The notes under the pieces: model-generated | The model's input: the letters and a program-made list of their open reading frames with translations, nothing else | Told to the model about the DNA's origin: nothing | Databases searched by the model: none | Shown here: in pieces, positions 36,128-45,154 of the stretch | How positions within the stretch are numbered: the stretch's first letter is position 1 | How the letters are laid out: every line of letters begins with the position of its first letter | Assembly (NCBI RefSeq): GCF_000186865.1 | Contig: NW_008705562.1 | Span: 1,747,335 to 1,811,334 of the forward strand | DNA from: Aureococcus anophagefferens | Lineage: Eukaryota > Sar > Pelagophyceae > Pelagomonadales > Pelagomonadaceae | Reading direction: 5' to 3' | Length of the DNA: 64,000 nt | Program-made: the position numbers and the translations under genes

Positions 36128-36787
36128 ATGGCCTCTGACGACGCCAAGGAAAAGATGCGCCTGCAGCTGTCTTTACGCGAAATTTACGCCAAGTCCACCC
36201 TTTACTACTACGGCACCAACCATTCACCAGCGACGCCACAACAACAACGACCAACACCGACAACGCCGTCGACGGCGCCCGCCGCCGCGCCGACGCGGCG
36301 CTGGGAGCTCGCGGAGCTCGAGCCCGCGTCGCCGCCGCCGGCGAAGCGCGCTAGGCCGGAACCGGCGCCGGCGCCGGCGCCGGCGGCCGACGAGCCGGAG
36401 CTGCTCTTCTCGCCGCCCTTCAAGTTCGCGACGACCGCCGGCAGCTACGACCCCTACGGCACGACCTACGACCAGCGCGGCTACTACCGGCAGGATTCGT
36501 GGGAGGCCGCGTCGTGGTGGGACGACGGCTGGGAGGCCTGGGACCAGGGCGCGGGCGACGCCGCGGCGATGCCGACGGCGGCCCCCGCGTCGGACGCGTC
36601 CCAGTCCGAGGCGTCGTCGTCGGCGTCGTCGAACGCCGCCGCGGACCCGCGCCCGCGGCCGCTCGCGGCGCCGCGCGTCTCCCGGTCCGAGGCGCCGTCG
36701 AGCGTCGACGCGGACGCGCTCTCGAAGTCGCTCTCGCGGCCGCTCGCGGCGCCGCGGCGCCGACCGAGCGTCGTCGACCCGATCTAA
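36128..36787 (+). CDS. disordered Pro/Ala/Ser-rich protein of unknown function
   Basis: The protein has 219 residues. The first 28 (ASDDAKEKMRLQLSLREIYA, then KSTLYYYG) look helical and are the only part likely to be structured. The rest is low complexity: a Thr/Pro/Gln run, PAKRARPEPAPAPAPA (possible nuclear signal), an aromatic patch (YYRQDSWEAASWWDDGWEAW) and Ser/Ala clusters. Two copies of a short motif, RPLAAPR, lie near the C-terminus. I do not recognise the family. Its TAA (36785-36787) overlaps the TAG of the convergent four-TM gene. Confidence 0.6.
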   Translation: MASDDAKEKMRLQLSLREIYAKSTLYYYGTNHSPATPQQQRPTPTTPSTAPAAAPTRRWELAELEPASPPPAKRARPEPAPAPAPAADEPELLFSPPFKFATTAGSYDPYGTTYDQRGYYRQDSWEAASWWDDGWEAWDQGAGDAAAMPTAAPASDASQSEASSSASSNAAADPRPRPLAAPRVSRSEAPSSVDADALSKSLSRPLAAPRRRPSVVDPI

Positions 36788-37683
36788 CTCTTGACTACCT
36801 TTTCGACGCCGCGTCCGAAGGCCGCCCGCCACGCCAAAGATACCGCGGTGGAGACGGCGACGAGGAGCATGCAGACCCACTTGGCTTGAAAAGCACGGGG
36901 CGCCAGCGCGCCGAGCGGCGGGAGGTCGTAGGCCACGCCGACGGCGCCCTCCGTGAGCGACGAGCCAGAGTGGACGCCCGGCGCCGCCGGCGCGGGGAAC
37001 GCGTCCAGGGCCGCGCGCGCGCAGAGGCCCGCGCCGACGTCGACGAGCCCGCACAGCACGATGACCGCCGCGGCCGGCTCGACGCGGCGCCGGTTCCCGG
37101 GGACGAGGCGCGCGCGGACCGCGAGCGCCGCGGCCGTCGCGGCGAACGCGAGGACGAACGCCGCCGGGTAGAGCGCCGCGTACGCCGCGCGGCCGTCCTC
37201 GTCGAGCGCGCGCAGCAGGCGCACGACGTAGTCGCCGTCGAAGTCGCCGAGCCAGACCGCGTCGAGCGGCGCCGTCAGCGCGCTCACGCGGCCGCGCGCG
37301 TCGACGTTGCGCACGCCGGCGACGTGCGCCGCGACGCGGCGGTAGCGCGCCGCGACGTCGACCGCGGACGCGGCGGCGACGCCCGTGAAGAGGACCGCCA
37401 GCCACGGCGGCGACGCGGTCGCGCGCGTTCGAGCGTCGCTCTCCTCTCGGCGCGCGCCGCCGGCGTCGCGGCGCGGCGCGCGCGTCGGCGACCCGCTGGC
37501 GTCGCGCTTCGCGCGGCGGCGCTTGGGGCTCGCCGCGCGGTAGTGCAAGTCCTCGGGCGAGATCTTGCGCGACTCGCAGAGCTCGTAGAGGGCCCGCAGG
37601 CACTCGGCGCCCTTTTCCAGCGTGTCCTCGCGCGTCGTGGCGAAGGCCGCCGCCGAGGAGGCGGCGACGAGCTGCTCGCCCAT
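36784..37683 (-). CDS. four-TM integral membrane protein, unknown
   Basis: The protein has 299 residues. The first 90 are soluble and charged, with a basic patch (SPKRRRAKRDASG). Hydrophobic segments follow at about 92-112 (LAVLFTGVAAASAVDVA), 165-190 (LYPAAFVLAFAATAAALAV), 203-224 (AAAVIVLCGLVDVGAGLCA) and 265-287 (WVCMLLVAVSTAVSLAW). The loop between the first two contains DGDYVVRLLRALDEDGRAAY. That layout resembles uncharacterised small membrane proteins of bacteria and algae, but I cannot name the family. The ATG at 37683 faces the secreted-protein gene. Confidence 0.65.
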   Translation of the reverse strand: MGEQLVAASSAAAFATTREDTLEKGAECLRALYELCESRKISPEDLHYRAASPKRRRAKRDASGSPTRAPRRDAGGARREESDARTRATASPPWLAVLFTGVAAASAVDVAARYRRVAAHVAGVRNVDARGRVSALTAPLDAVWLGDFDGDYVVRLLRALDEDGRAAYAALYPAAFVLAFAATAAALAVRARLVPGNRRRVEPAAAVIVLCGLVDVGAGLCARAALDAFPAPAAPGVHSGSSLTEGAVGVAYDLPPLGALAPRAFQAKWVCMLLVAVSTAVSLAWRAAFGRGVEKVVKS

Positions 37684-37777
37684 GGGTTAAGTTGCAATGG
37701 GCTGCAGAGCCGGGCGCGTCGCGGACTGCGAGCACATCGGGCCGAAAAAAGGCACCGCGCGTAACTTGCCGTAGTGG

Positions 37778-37791
37778 TTGAACTGATTGAA
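37778..37791. promoter_or_regulatory. TTGAA-N4-TTGAA motif
   Basis: This is the minus-strand version of the TTCAA pair, with a four-base spacer. It lies between the divergent starts at 37683 and 37847, so it could serve either gene. Confidence 0.25.
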
Positions 37792-37846
37792 TTGTCCGAG
37801 ATCGCTGCCATCCTCTGAGAGGCTGCCCGCACTGCGAGTTGCAAGC

Positions 37847-38773
37847 ATGCGCGCGCCCACCGTCGTCGTCGCCATTGCCCTGGGTGTGCACGCCGAGCCC
37901 AAGATGTGCCCGTCGCCCAGCGGCTTCCACCCGTGCGACTGCATCCGCGAGGTCGAGTCGGGCACGCGCGCCGAGGAGCGGTCCGACGGAAACGGACTTC
38001 GGAGCTTACGATTGACGCACCCGAACGGCACGGTCGAGGACGTCGCCGAGTGCCCCTACGCGCCGCCGCCGCGCGGCGGCGGCTCGGCCGCGGCGCCGCG
38101 GGACCCGTGCGCGCTGGACTGGCCGCACGCGGCGCCCATGGAGGTCTTCAGCCGCCACAACGAGTCCATCGTGCGCTTCACGGCGTCCTACGTCGTCCCC
38201 GAGCCGCCGAGCGTGACCAAGGCCAACATCCTCTATTATTGGATCGGCCTGCAGGACACGGACTCGGCCGCGAATCCCGTGATCCAGCCCGTGCTATCCT
38301 ACTACCCGGGTAGTAGTTTCCCGAACAACTGGTACTTCGAGAGCTGGAACTGCTGCCCCGCGGGCCACAAGATCAAGTCCGCGAGCGTGCCCGTGCGCGG
38401 GCCCGGCGCGCGGCTCCACGGCGCGATGGCCCGCGCGGGCGGCGAGTCCGTCGTCAACTCGACGAACGAGGCGGGCGCGACGAGCTCCCTCCGCGTCGCC
38501 GACGGCAACATCGTCGGCGCGTGGAACTGGGTCGACATCACGCTCGAGACCTACGACGTCGAGGCCTGCGACGAGTACTCCGAGGGCGGCGCCATGGTCT
38601 TCGACGACATGGCCCTCACGAACGCGCGCGGCGACGCGGTCACGCCCGTCTTCGTGTCCAAGCCCTACATCGACGGCGCCTACCTCACGCCGAAGGAGAG
38701 CGCGGCGTTCACCGCGTGCTGCACCGGCAAATTCGAGACGGCCTGGCCCCGCGCGACGATGACCCAGAACTAA
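37847..38773 (+). CDS. secreted eqolisin-like (peptidase G1 fold) protein
   Basis: The protein has 308 residues. A short signal peptide (RAPTVVVAIALGVHA) is followed by a Cys-rich segment (CPSPSGFHPCDCIREVESG). The core has the concanavalin-like pattern of peptidase G1: a strand VRFTASYVVPEPP, then LYYWIGLQ, VIQPVLSYYPG and NNWYFESWNCCPAG. The Gln of VIQP and the Glu of FESW stand where eqolisins keep their catalytic Gln and Glu. Related secreted proteins of fungi and algae with an LQPVL motif have no proven activity, so the enzyme call is tentative. Other features are N-glycosylation-type NES and NST sequences and several Cys. An 18-bp perfect palindrome lies in the coding sequence near 38299-38316. 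Confidence 0.6.
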   Translation: MRAPTVVVAIALGVHAEPKMCPSPSGFHPCDCIREVESGTRAEERSDGNGLRSLRLTHPNGTVEDVAECPYAPPPRGGGSAAAPRDPCALDWPHAAPMEVFSRHNESIVRFTASYVVPEPPSVTKANILYYWIGLQDTDSAANPVIQPVLSYYPGSSFPNNWYFESWNCCPAGHKIKSASVPVRGPGARLHGAMARAGGESVVNSTNEAGATSSLRVADGNIVGAWNWVDITLETYDVEACDEYSEGGAMVFDDMALTNARGDAVTPVFVSKPYIDGAYLTPKESAAFTACCTGKFETAWPRATMTQN

Positions 38774-38850
38774 GGAACAGTGACGCACGATACCATACCG
38801 AAACAGTTACCGAACGGGGCGCTATACTGAGCTGGACGGGCGCGGGCCCG

Positions 38851-40662
38851 TCATATTTCGTTGGCGACGCGGAGCTTCTTGCCCCCGGCGAGGGACGAGT
38901 CGACCTCCTTTTTGCTGAGGACGCTGGAGTGCCTGCGGGGCGTCGGCGCGCGGCCCGACGCCGCGAGGAGGTCCGGTGCGCCGCCGTTGGCCGCCACCGC
39001 GGGCGCGGCGGCGCCGTTGGCCGCGATGTGGGGCCGGAGGATCGCCGCGGACGCGCGCCGCGTCCGCTTCGCGGACTTCTTGCCCGGCGCGGCCGTCGGG
39101 AGCGCCTCGCCCTTGTAGAGGAGGAACCACTGCCAGAGGTTCGACTCGAGGTTGTCGAAGGGCCCGAGCTTGGCGTCGACGAGCTCCGCGACGGCCTTGT
39201 AGAACGGGTTGCAGACGAACTTGAAGTAGCCGATCTGCGACTTGGCCATGTTCGTGTCCTTGTCCCGGTCGCACAGGAAGCTCACGGGCACGCCCAGGGC
39301 CTTCTCGCGGTCGCCGATCTTGTAGAACTCCTCCGTCACCAGCATGCTCCACTTCTCGTGCTGGTCGAAGGGCTTGAGCGCGTGGCCGATGTCTGCGAAC
39401 TTCACCGCGACGGTGAGCGCGAGCTTCGGGTCGTCCTTGGCGTCGCGGGGCAAGGGCCAGGGCGCGTCGGGCTCGGGCCCCTTGCGCGGGATCTTCTCGA
39501 GCTTCTTGATGAAGTCGAAGTTGCCCCTTAAATCCGTCGCCAGAACGACGTCGATCATCGCGCCGCGGAGCTGCTTCCGCTCGTCGCCGTCGAGCGCCTC
39601 GAGCACGTCGTACTCCTTCCGGTACAGGATCTCAAAGGCCGCCGCCAGGTGGTGGCGCTCGAGCACGGAGTCGTCGCTGTGGCGCACCGCGAGCGGCGAC
39701 GCGACCTTCACCTCGAACGCGTTGTTCGTGCCCGGGTGGTTGAAGTCGTGGACGATGGCCGCGAGGAACCCGGCGAGGAGCATGATGGGCGCGAGGTGCG
39801 GCAGCACGTCGAACTTGGCCAGGAAGAGGTGCGTCGCGACGAGCACGTCCGCGCCGTGGACGCTGTTGTGGTACGGGTTGTCGTTGCCGTAGTCGCCCTC
39901 GACGCGCGCGAGGAACCGGCCCATCTTCGCCGCGTCGAGGCCGAAGGTCGTCCGCAGGCCGTGGGCCTCGATGAGGTCCGCGCCGACCATGGCCAGCGCG
40001 TGGCCGTCGCACGCGCGCTGCAGGTCGAGGACGCAGCGGCCCCAGTCGCCGTAGACCTCGGCGCAGGCCTTCCGCTGGTGGTCGCTGGGCTGGACGCCCA
40101 AGGCCCGCCCGTAGAGCATGCGCGTCGGGCTCGCGGGCCCCTCCAATTCGAAGCTCGACGTCGGCAGCGTCGTCGACTCCAGGATGCCCAGCGCCGCGGC
40201 CGTCGAGCTCGACGGCCGCCGCGTCTCGCCCTGCGACGTCTCCAGCGCCGTGGGCTCGTCGTCGTCGCCCTCCTCCTCGTCGCCCTCGGGCCCGGCGGCC
40301 GCCATCATGTCCTGCAGCTCCGCGTCCGTGTCCATCGTCGACGCGACGTCCATCCAGTCGCGCTGCCGCTCCGCGGGCGAGTCCGCCGCCGCGTCCGCCT
40401 CCGCCGCCGCGGACCGCAGCGCGACCTCCTCGAGCGCCTCGAGCAGCGCGCGCACCTCGGCGTCGCCGCCGCGCGCGCCCGCCGACAGGGCGAGGCCGAG
40501 CTCGAGGGCGCGCTTCGCGCTCTCCCGCGCGCCCGCGGCGTTCGACGGCGGGTCGGCGCCCTGGGCCGCCGCGGCCCCGTTGAGCGACCGCCGCGGCGCG
40601 GCGAAGCCGCCCCAGGCCGACGCCTCGGCGTCGGAGACGAGCTCCAACTCGACGTAGTCCAT
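38851..40662 (-). CDS. 3',5'-cyclic-nucleotide phosphodiesterase (PDEase I)
   Basis: The protein has 603 residues. The first 200 are acidic and low complexity. The catalytic domain (about 215-540) carries the class I metal sites: YHNSVHGADVLVATHLFL, AAIVHDFNHPGTNNAFEV, a central VLATDLRGNFDFIKKLE, and KFADIGHALKPFDQHEKW. The invariant nucleotide-selecting Gln is in SQIGYFKFVCNPFY. It hydrolyses cAMP and/or cGMP. No GAF, PAS or transmembrane segment is seen, so it is probably soluble; the long N-terminus may regulate it. The C-tail is Ala/Arg-rich. Confidence 0.93.
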   Translation of the reverse strand: MDYVELELVSDAEASAWGGFAAPRRSLNGAAAAQGADPPSNAAGARESAKRALELGLALSAGARGGDAEVRALLEALEEVALRSAAAEADAAADSPAERQRDWMDVASTMDTDAELQDMMAAAGPEGDEEEGDDDEPTALETSQGETRRPSSSTAAALGILESTTLPTSSFELEGPASPTRMLYGRALGVQPSDHQRKACAEVYGDWGRCVLDLQRACDGHALAMVGADLIEAHGLRTTFGLDAAKMGRFLARVEGDYGNDNPYHNSVHGADVLVATHLFLAKFDVLPHLAPIMLLAGFLAAIVHDFNHPGTNNAFEVKVASPLAVRHSDDSVLERHHLAAAFEILYRKEYDVLEALDGDERKQLRGAMIDVVLATDLRGNFDFIKKLEKIPRKGPEPDAPWPLPRDAKDDPKLALTVAVKFADIGHALKPFDQHEKWSMLVTEEFYKIGDREKALGVPVSFLCDRDKDTNMAKSQIGYFKFVCNPFYKAVAELVDAKLGPFDNLESNLWQWFLLYKGEALPTAAPGKKSAKRTRRASAAILRPHIAANGAAAPAVAANGGAPDLLAASGRAPTPRRHSSVLSKKEVDSSLAGGKKLRVANEI

Positions 40663-40765
40663 TCACGCAGGCCTAAACATACTCGACCCTGCCCACCATG
40701 CCGAGGGCAGCCCCTCCACTCGCTTGGGAATTCACAAACTTTCAGATCTTCACGCACGGCTCCTT

Positions 40766-42688
40766 TTACGCGCGGCCGCCGCGCGGCCGCCGCGGCCCGC
40801 CCGGGGGCAGGCTCGCGGGCGGGGCCGGCGTCGGCGGGTCGTCCTTCTCCTCCTCGACGCCCCCCTCCTCGAGCGCGTCGGCGCGCCGCTCGAGCCGCGC
40901 GGCCTCCGCCACATCCTTGTCGACGCCCTGGCCCTCCTCGTAGAGCACGGCCAGGTTCCGCAGCGCCGTCACGTGGCCCGCGTCCGCGGCCTGCCGGAAG
41001 AGGTCCGCGGCCTCGGCCACATCGGTGGGCTTGAAGGCCGTGCGGAGCTTGAAGCAGCCGAGGTTGAACCGCGCGGCCGCGGACCCCAGCCTCGCGCCGG
41101 CCTCGTACCACGCCGCGGCCGCGGCCGCGTCGGGCTCGACGCCGTCGCCCGTCTCGTAGCAGACGCCCAGGTCGCTCGCCGCCTCGCCGTGGCCGAGGCG
41201 CGCCGCGTCCTCGTAGAGCGCGGCCGCGCGCCGCGCGTCGCGGTCGCAGCCGAGGCCGAACGCCTCGTGGCGCGCGAGCTCGAAGAGCGCCGCGGCGTCG
41301 CCGCTCTCCGCGGCCTCGAGGGCCGCGCGGTACTGCTCGGCCTCGGCGCCGTCGCGCTGGCCCTCGACGTGCGCCGCCGCGAGGAGGTTCAGCGCGTTCG
41401 TCTGGCCGCGCGAGTCGAGCCCGGGCCCCGCGGCGTCGAGCCGCCCCCGCAGCGCGTCCAGGTACGCCTCCTGCGTCGTCGCGCCGCCGAAGAGCGGCTC
41501 GCCGCAGGCGGGGCAGGCGCCGTCGAGGGCGAAGTCGTCGCCGCAGGGGGAGCACAGCGCCGCGCCGCACGCCACGCAGACGCAGCCGCTCTCGTGGGTG
41601 CCCGGCCGCGCGGCGCAGGCCGGGCAGAAGGCGTCCGCCGCGCCCTTGGCGCCCGTGCGGCGCACGCGGCTGATGACGTCCTCGGCGCGGCCGAGGTCCG
41701 CCTTGTCGCGCGCGGCGACGGCCGCGGCGAGCGCGCGCTTCACGTCGTCGTCGCCGCGGCAGTCGACGCTCTCGTCGAGGTCGAACCTGGCGACGCAGGC
41801 GAACTCGAAGACGGCGGCCTCGGCCATGCCGTCCTTGGACCCCGCCTCCTCGTGGATCGCCCCCAGGAGCGAGTACGCGCGCGCGAGCTCGCGCGGGAGC
41901 GAGCCCAGCGCGTCGAACGCGGCCGCGGAGTCGCGCGCGGCGCGCTCCGCCGTCTCGAAGTCGCGGCAGCCGAGGCAGGCGACGGCGACCTCCCGCAGCC
42001 GCGCCGCGCGCCGCGCCGTCGGCGCCGCGTCGCGCGTCTCGACGCGCGCCGCGCGTTTGAGTAGCGGCGCGCCGTCCGCGAAGCGCCCGGCGGCGACGAG
42101 CGCCGCGCCGCGCGCCCGGAGCGCGTCGCCGAGGGCGCCGTCCCAGTTGCGGCCCGATTTGGCGGCGGCCTCGAGGGCGACGACGCGCCGCGCGCGCGCG
42201 GCGTCGAGCTGCGCGAACGGCGCGTCCGTCTTCGCGAGCGTCCGCTCCTCGACGCCGCGGGCCTCGGCGACGTCGGCGAGGCGGTCCTCGGCGAGCTCGA
42301 AGACCCGCGCGGCCGACGCCGCGTGCGCCGACGCCTCGCGCCAGCGGCCCGCCTCCTCGAGGACCGCCGCCGCCTCGAGCCGCGCCTCCGCCAACGCCCC
42401 GCGGTCCGCGGCGCGGCCGTCGAGCGCCTCGGCGCGGCCCACGGCGAGCGCGCAGCGCGTCGCGAGGGCCGAGGCTTTGAAGGTCGCCTTGCAGGTGCCG
42501 CAGCGCGTCCAGAGGCCCGACTTTTGGGCCCGGGCGAGGACGCAGCCCACGCGCGCCTGGCCCTCGCAGTCGCAGGCCGACTCGAGCACGGCCATGGGAT
42601 CCTCCGTGTCGTCGTCGTCGCCGAAGCGCCGGCAGATCCGGCAGAAGTTGCCCAGGCCCCGGAGCTCCGCCTCCTGAAACGACGCCAT
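40766..42688 (-). CDS. RINGv-like / Sel1-repeat protein
   Basis: The protein has 640 residues from the ATG at 42688. An N-terminal RING-variant-like cluster (CRICRRFGDDDD ... CDCEGQARVGCVL ... CGTCKATF) resembles MARCH fingers, but the usual His before the fifth ligand is Gly. Long helical TPR-like repeats follow to about 340. A second Cys-rich module (CPACAARPGTHESGCVCVAC ... CPACGEPLF) comes next. At least three Sel1 repeats follow (ELARHEAFGLGCDRDARRAA, LGVCYETGDGVEPDAAAAAA, LAVLYEEGQGVDKDVAEAA). Sel1/RING combinations typically act as adaptors or ubiquitin ligases. The C-tail is Pro/Gly/Arg-rich. It is divergent from the AKR gene. Confidence 0.78.
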   Translation of the reverse strand: MASFQEAELRGLGNFCRICRRFGDDDDTEDPMAVLESACDCEGQARVGCVLARAQKSGLWTRCGTCKATFKASALATRCALAVGRAEALDGRAADRGALAEARLEAAAVLEEAGRWREASAHAASAARVFELAEDRLADVAEARGVEERTLAKTDAPFAQLDAARARRVVALEAAAKSGRNWDGALGDALRARGAALVAAGRFADGAPLLKRAARVETRDAAPTARRAARLREVAVACLGCRDFETAERAARDSAAAFDALGSLPRELARAYSLLGAIHEEAGSKDGMAEAAVFEFACVARFDLDESVDCRGDDDVKRALAAAVAARDKADLGRAEDVISRVRRTGAKGAADAFCPACAARPGTHESGCVCVACGAALCSPCGDDFALDGACPACGEPLFGGATTQEAYLDALRGRLDAAGPGLDSRGQTNALNLLAAAHVEGQRDGAEAEQYRAALEAAESGDAAALFELARHEAFGLGCDRDARRAAALYEDAARLGHGEAASDLGVCYETGDGVEPDAAAAAAWYEAGARLGSAAARFNLGCFKLRTAFKPTDVAEAADLFRQAADAGHVTALRNLAVLYEEGQGVDKDVAEAARLERRADALEEGGVEEEKDDPPTPAPPASLPPGGPRRPRGGRA

Positions 42689-42849
42689 CCTGCCCTGTCC
42701 TCGCGGTTTTTTATTTTGTTGGGACAACTGCCCGGGCGATGTTTACTCTCGCTTGCAGTCTCCTTGCACTCTCGAAACTGAGCTGGCTGGCACAGCGTCG
42801 TCGTCCGCCGGTCCGCCGCTGCTGCGACCACCGCTGCCGCATTTGCACG

Positions 42850-43983
42850 ATGCGCGCCGCCATCCTCGCCGCATGCTGCGCGACGGCCCACGCCCTGTCG
42901 GCGACGCAGCAGAAGACGATCCAGCGGCGCCAGCTCGGGTCCAGCGACCTCGTCGTCAGCGACGTGTGCCTGGGCACGATGACCTGGGGCAAGCAGAACA
43001 CGCTCGAGGAGGGCGTGTCCCAGCTGAACATGGCCTTCGACGACTACGGCATCAACTTCCTGGACACGGCGGAGATGTACCCCGTGCCGACGGAGGCCGA
43101 GACGCAGGGCGCGACCGACAAGACCATCGGCGAGTGGCTGCGGCGCCGCGGCAAGCGCGACGACGTCGTCCTCGCGTCCAAGATCTGCGGCGCGTCGGAG
43201 CGCATCACGTGGGTCCGCGACGACGGCCGCGGCACGCGCGTGACGAAGCGGGACATGGAGGAGGGCGTCGACGCGTCGCTCAAGCGGCTCGGCACGGACT
43301 ACGTGGACCTGCTCCAGATCCACTGGCCGGACCGCTACGTGCCCATCTTCGGCGCCGACGCCTACGACGCGTCGAACGAGCGCGAGTACGTGAGCTTCCT
43401 CGAGCAGCTGGAGGCGATGAAGGACCTGCGCGACGCGGGCAAGGTCCGCCACTTCGGCGTGAGCAACGAGACGCCCTACGGCGTGTGCCAGTTCGCCGCG
43501 GAGGCGGCGAAGGACGGCGACCTCCCCGAGATCTGCTCCATCCAGAACAGCTACTCGCTGCTCGTGCGCTCCGACTTCGAGAACGGCCTCACGGAGGCGT
43601 GCTCCATGACGGACGTCGGCCTCCTCGCGTACTCGCCCCTCGCGGGCGGCATCCTCTCGGGCAAGTACAGCGGCGACGAGCCGCCGCCGGGCGCGCGCCT
43701 CAACCTCTTCCCGGGCTTCATGCCCCGCTACAAGCAGTCGCTCGCCAAGGAGGCCGTCAACGAGTACGAAAAGGTCGCGGCCGCCTTCGGCCTCTCGCCC
43801 GCGCAGCTCGCGCTCAAGTGGTGCTACACGCGGCCCCACGTGGCGTCGACGATCATCGGCGCGACGTCCCTCGCCCAGCTCCGGGAGAACGTCGACGCCT
43901 ACTTCCTCGACGCGCTCCCCGAGGACTGCGAGGCCGCCGTCGCCGACATCTACCGCCGCTACCGCGACCCGTCGAAGACGTGA
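42850..43983 (+). CDS. aldo/keto reductase, Tas-like
   Basis: The protein has 377 residues from 42850; an upstream in-frame ATG at 42739 is possible but lies only 50 bases from the divergent gene. The N-terminus is a likely signal peptide (RAAILAACCATAHALS). The enzyme then follows the Tas-type aldo/keto reductase pattern: VCLGTMTWGKQNTLEEGV, the Asp/Tyr pair in FLDTAEMYPVPTEAETQG, the catalytic Lys in VVLASKICG, the His in LLQIHWPDR, then GVSNETPYG and STIIGATSLAQL at the NADP-binding end. It is an NADPH-dependent carbonyl reductase; the substrate is not evident. Confidence 0.9.
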   Translation: MRAAILAACCATAHALSATQQKTIQRRQLGSSDLVVSDVCLGTMTWGKQNTLEEGVSQLNMAFDDYGINFLDTAEMYPVPTEAETQGATDKTIGEWLRRRGKRDDVVLASKICGASERITWVRDDGRGTRVTKRDMEEGVDASLKRLGTDYVDLLQIHWPDRYVPIFGADAYDASNEREYVSFLEQLEAMKDLRDAGKVRHFGVSNETPYGVCQFAAEAAKDGDLPEICSIQNSYSLLVRSDFENGLTEACSMTDVGLLAYSPLAGGILSGKYSGDEPPPGARLNLFPGFMPRYKQSLAKEAVNEYEKVAAAFGLSPAQLALKWCYTRPHVASTIIGATSLAQLRENVDAYFLDALPEDCEAAVADIYRRYRDPSKT

Positions 43984-44005
43984 GGTGTTTCGGGAGTTTA
44001 AGTCA

Positions 44006-44995
44006 CTAGCGCCAGTCCCCGCAGTAGTCGAGGAGGTCGTAGAGGCCGCCCATGGTCTTGATCTCGGCGGGGTGGAAGCGGTCGTAGAAGCCGTGGCGAT
44101 TCGGCGCCTTGTAAGACTCGAATGTCAAGTACAGGCCCTCGGCCTTGTAATCAAAGGTGAGGCCGTTCGACGTGCATGGACCGACGGTTAGCTCGGCGCC
44201 GCAGCAGAAGTGATGGTTGTACGAGGAAGGCGTGATCGTGCCCGAGCGCTCGGGATGGAGCGGGATCTGACGAAGACTTGTCGCTCCCCCCTTTTCCCAA
44301 TTATCTGGCCATGTCTCGTGGCGAGCCAGTTCGATTGGTCCGTCGTAGAGCGCTAGTACCTTGCCGTCCCTTTCTCGGACGAGCGTGACCGTCGCAGTAC
44401 CGCCGAGGCGCGTCCACTGGTCAATAACGTCAGACAGCTGGTGAGCTTCGTCGCTTTCATGGTCAAAGTTTGGATCATTTGCGATCGCATCGTAGTCGAG
44501 TGGAACATTCATAGCGACGACGTCGCGGTTCTTTCCGGTAAAGCAGAGCTCTGCGAACTTTTCCATCATAATCACCATGCCGCCCGCGTCCCCGTAGGCA
44601 TCGCAGTCCATGGAACGACATTCCAAGCGACCGCACTCGGAGATGCGCGTACCATTTGGAAGAGTGACGTCGACGATGCACTCGAAGCCCGCGTCGTCAA
44701 GCCGTTCGCGTTTGAGGATGGGCTCGTGGCGCCGCGCGAGCTCGACGAGCTCGCGGCCCGAGGCCGCGACGCGCGCGCGCACGGCCTTGGCGCGCAGCAC
44801 GGGGAAGACCGTTGCCAGCGCTGTGAGCGTCGACGGATCCTCCACAGCGGCGAGGCGGCCGCGGCTCGTCACCGCCAGCGAGCAGAAGTCCTTGAGAGTG
44901 AGAAACTCTGCGATGCACGACAAGCGCCCGCCGTCCAGCAGCGCGGCCGTCGCCTTGCCCGCCTTGTGTCGCGACGCGGATCGGGTGCTCGGCAT
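44006..44995 (-). CDS. F-box-like protein of unknown function
   Basis: The protein has 329 residues from the ATG at 44995. The first 45 residues after a basic leader (LLDGGRLSCIAEFLTLKDFC, SLAVTSRGRLAAVED) have the spacing of an F-box, which would link it to SCF ubiquitin ligases. The rest contains no repeat or domain I recognise; it is beta-rich with Trp, Cys and His (NHHFCCGAELTVGPC, YDRFHPAEIKTMGG). Base composition is clearly lower in GC than in its neighbours, down to about 47% by hand count at 44461-44520, which may mean a recent origin or weak codon selection. Confidence 0.65.
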   Translation of the reverse strand: MPSTRSASRHKAGKATAALLDGGRLSCIAEFLTLKDFCSLAVTSRGRLAAVEDPSTLTALATVFPVLRAKAVRARVAASGRELVELARRHEPILKRERLDDAGFECIVDVTLPNGTRISECGRLECRSMDCDAYGDAGGMVIMMEKFAELCFTGKNRDVVAMNVPLDYDAIANDPNFDHESDEAHQLSDVIDQWTRLGGTATVTLVRERDGKVLALYDGPIELARHETWPDNWEKGGATSLRQIPLHPERSGTITPSSYNHHFCCGAELTVGPCTSNGLTFDYKAEGLYLTFESYKAPNRHGFYDRFHPAEIKTMGGLYDLLDYCGDWR

Positions 44996-45154
44996 CGTCT
45001 GATGTAGCAGCAGAAGTCCGACGACGCGCGCGACGCGCTGCGAAGGCCGAGCCAAGAGCACCCGACTCAAAACTCAGGCAACGGCATCTTTGACAAAGTT
45101 GCACCCGCCGTTTCCGGTCAGCAGGCAGCCCGATCCAGCCCGCCGAGCCAGAGC

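Noticed and set aside
42739..42849. Longer N-terminus of the aldo/keto reductase from the ATG at 42739
   Set aside because: It lies 50 bases from the divergent gene start, and the added Arg/Cys-rich segment looks like leader sequence; the ATG at 42850 gives a clean signal peptide. Not fully excluded.
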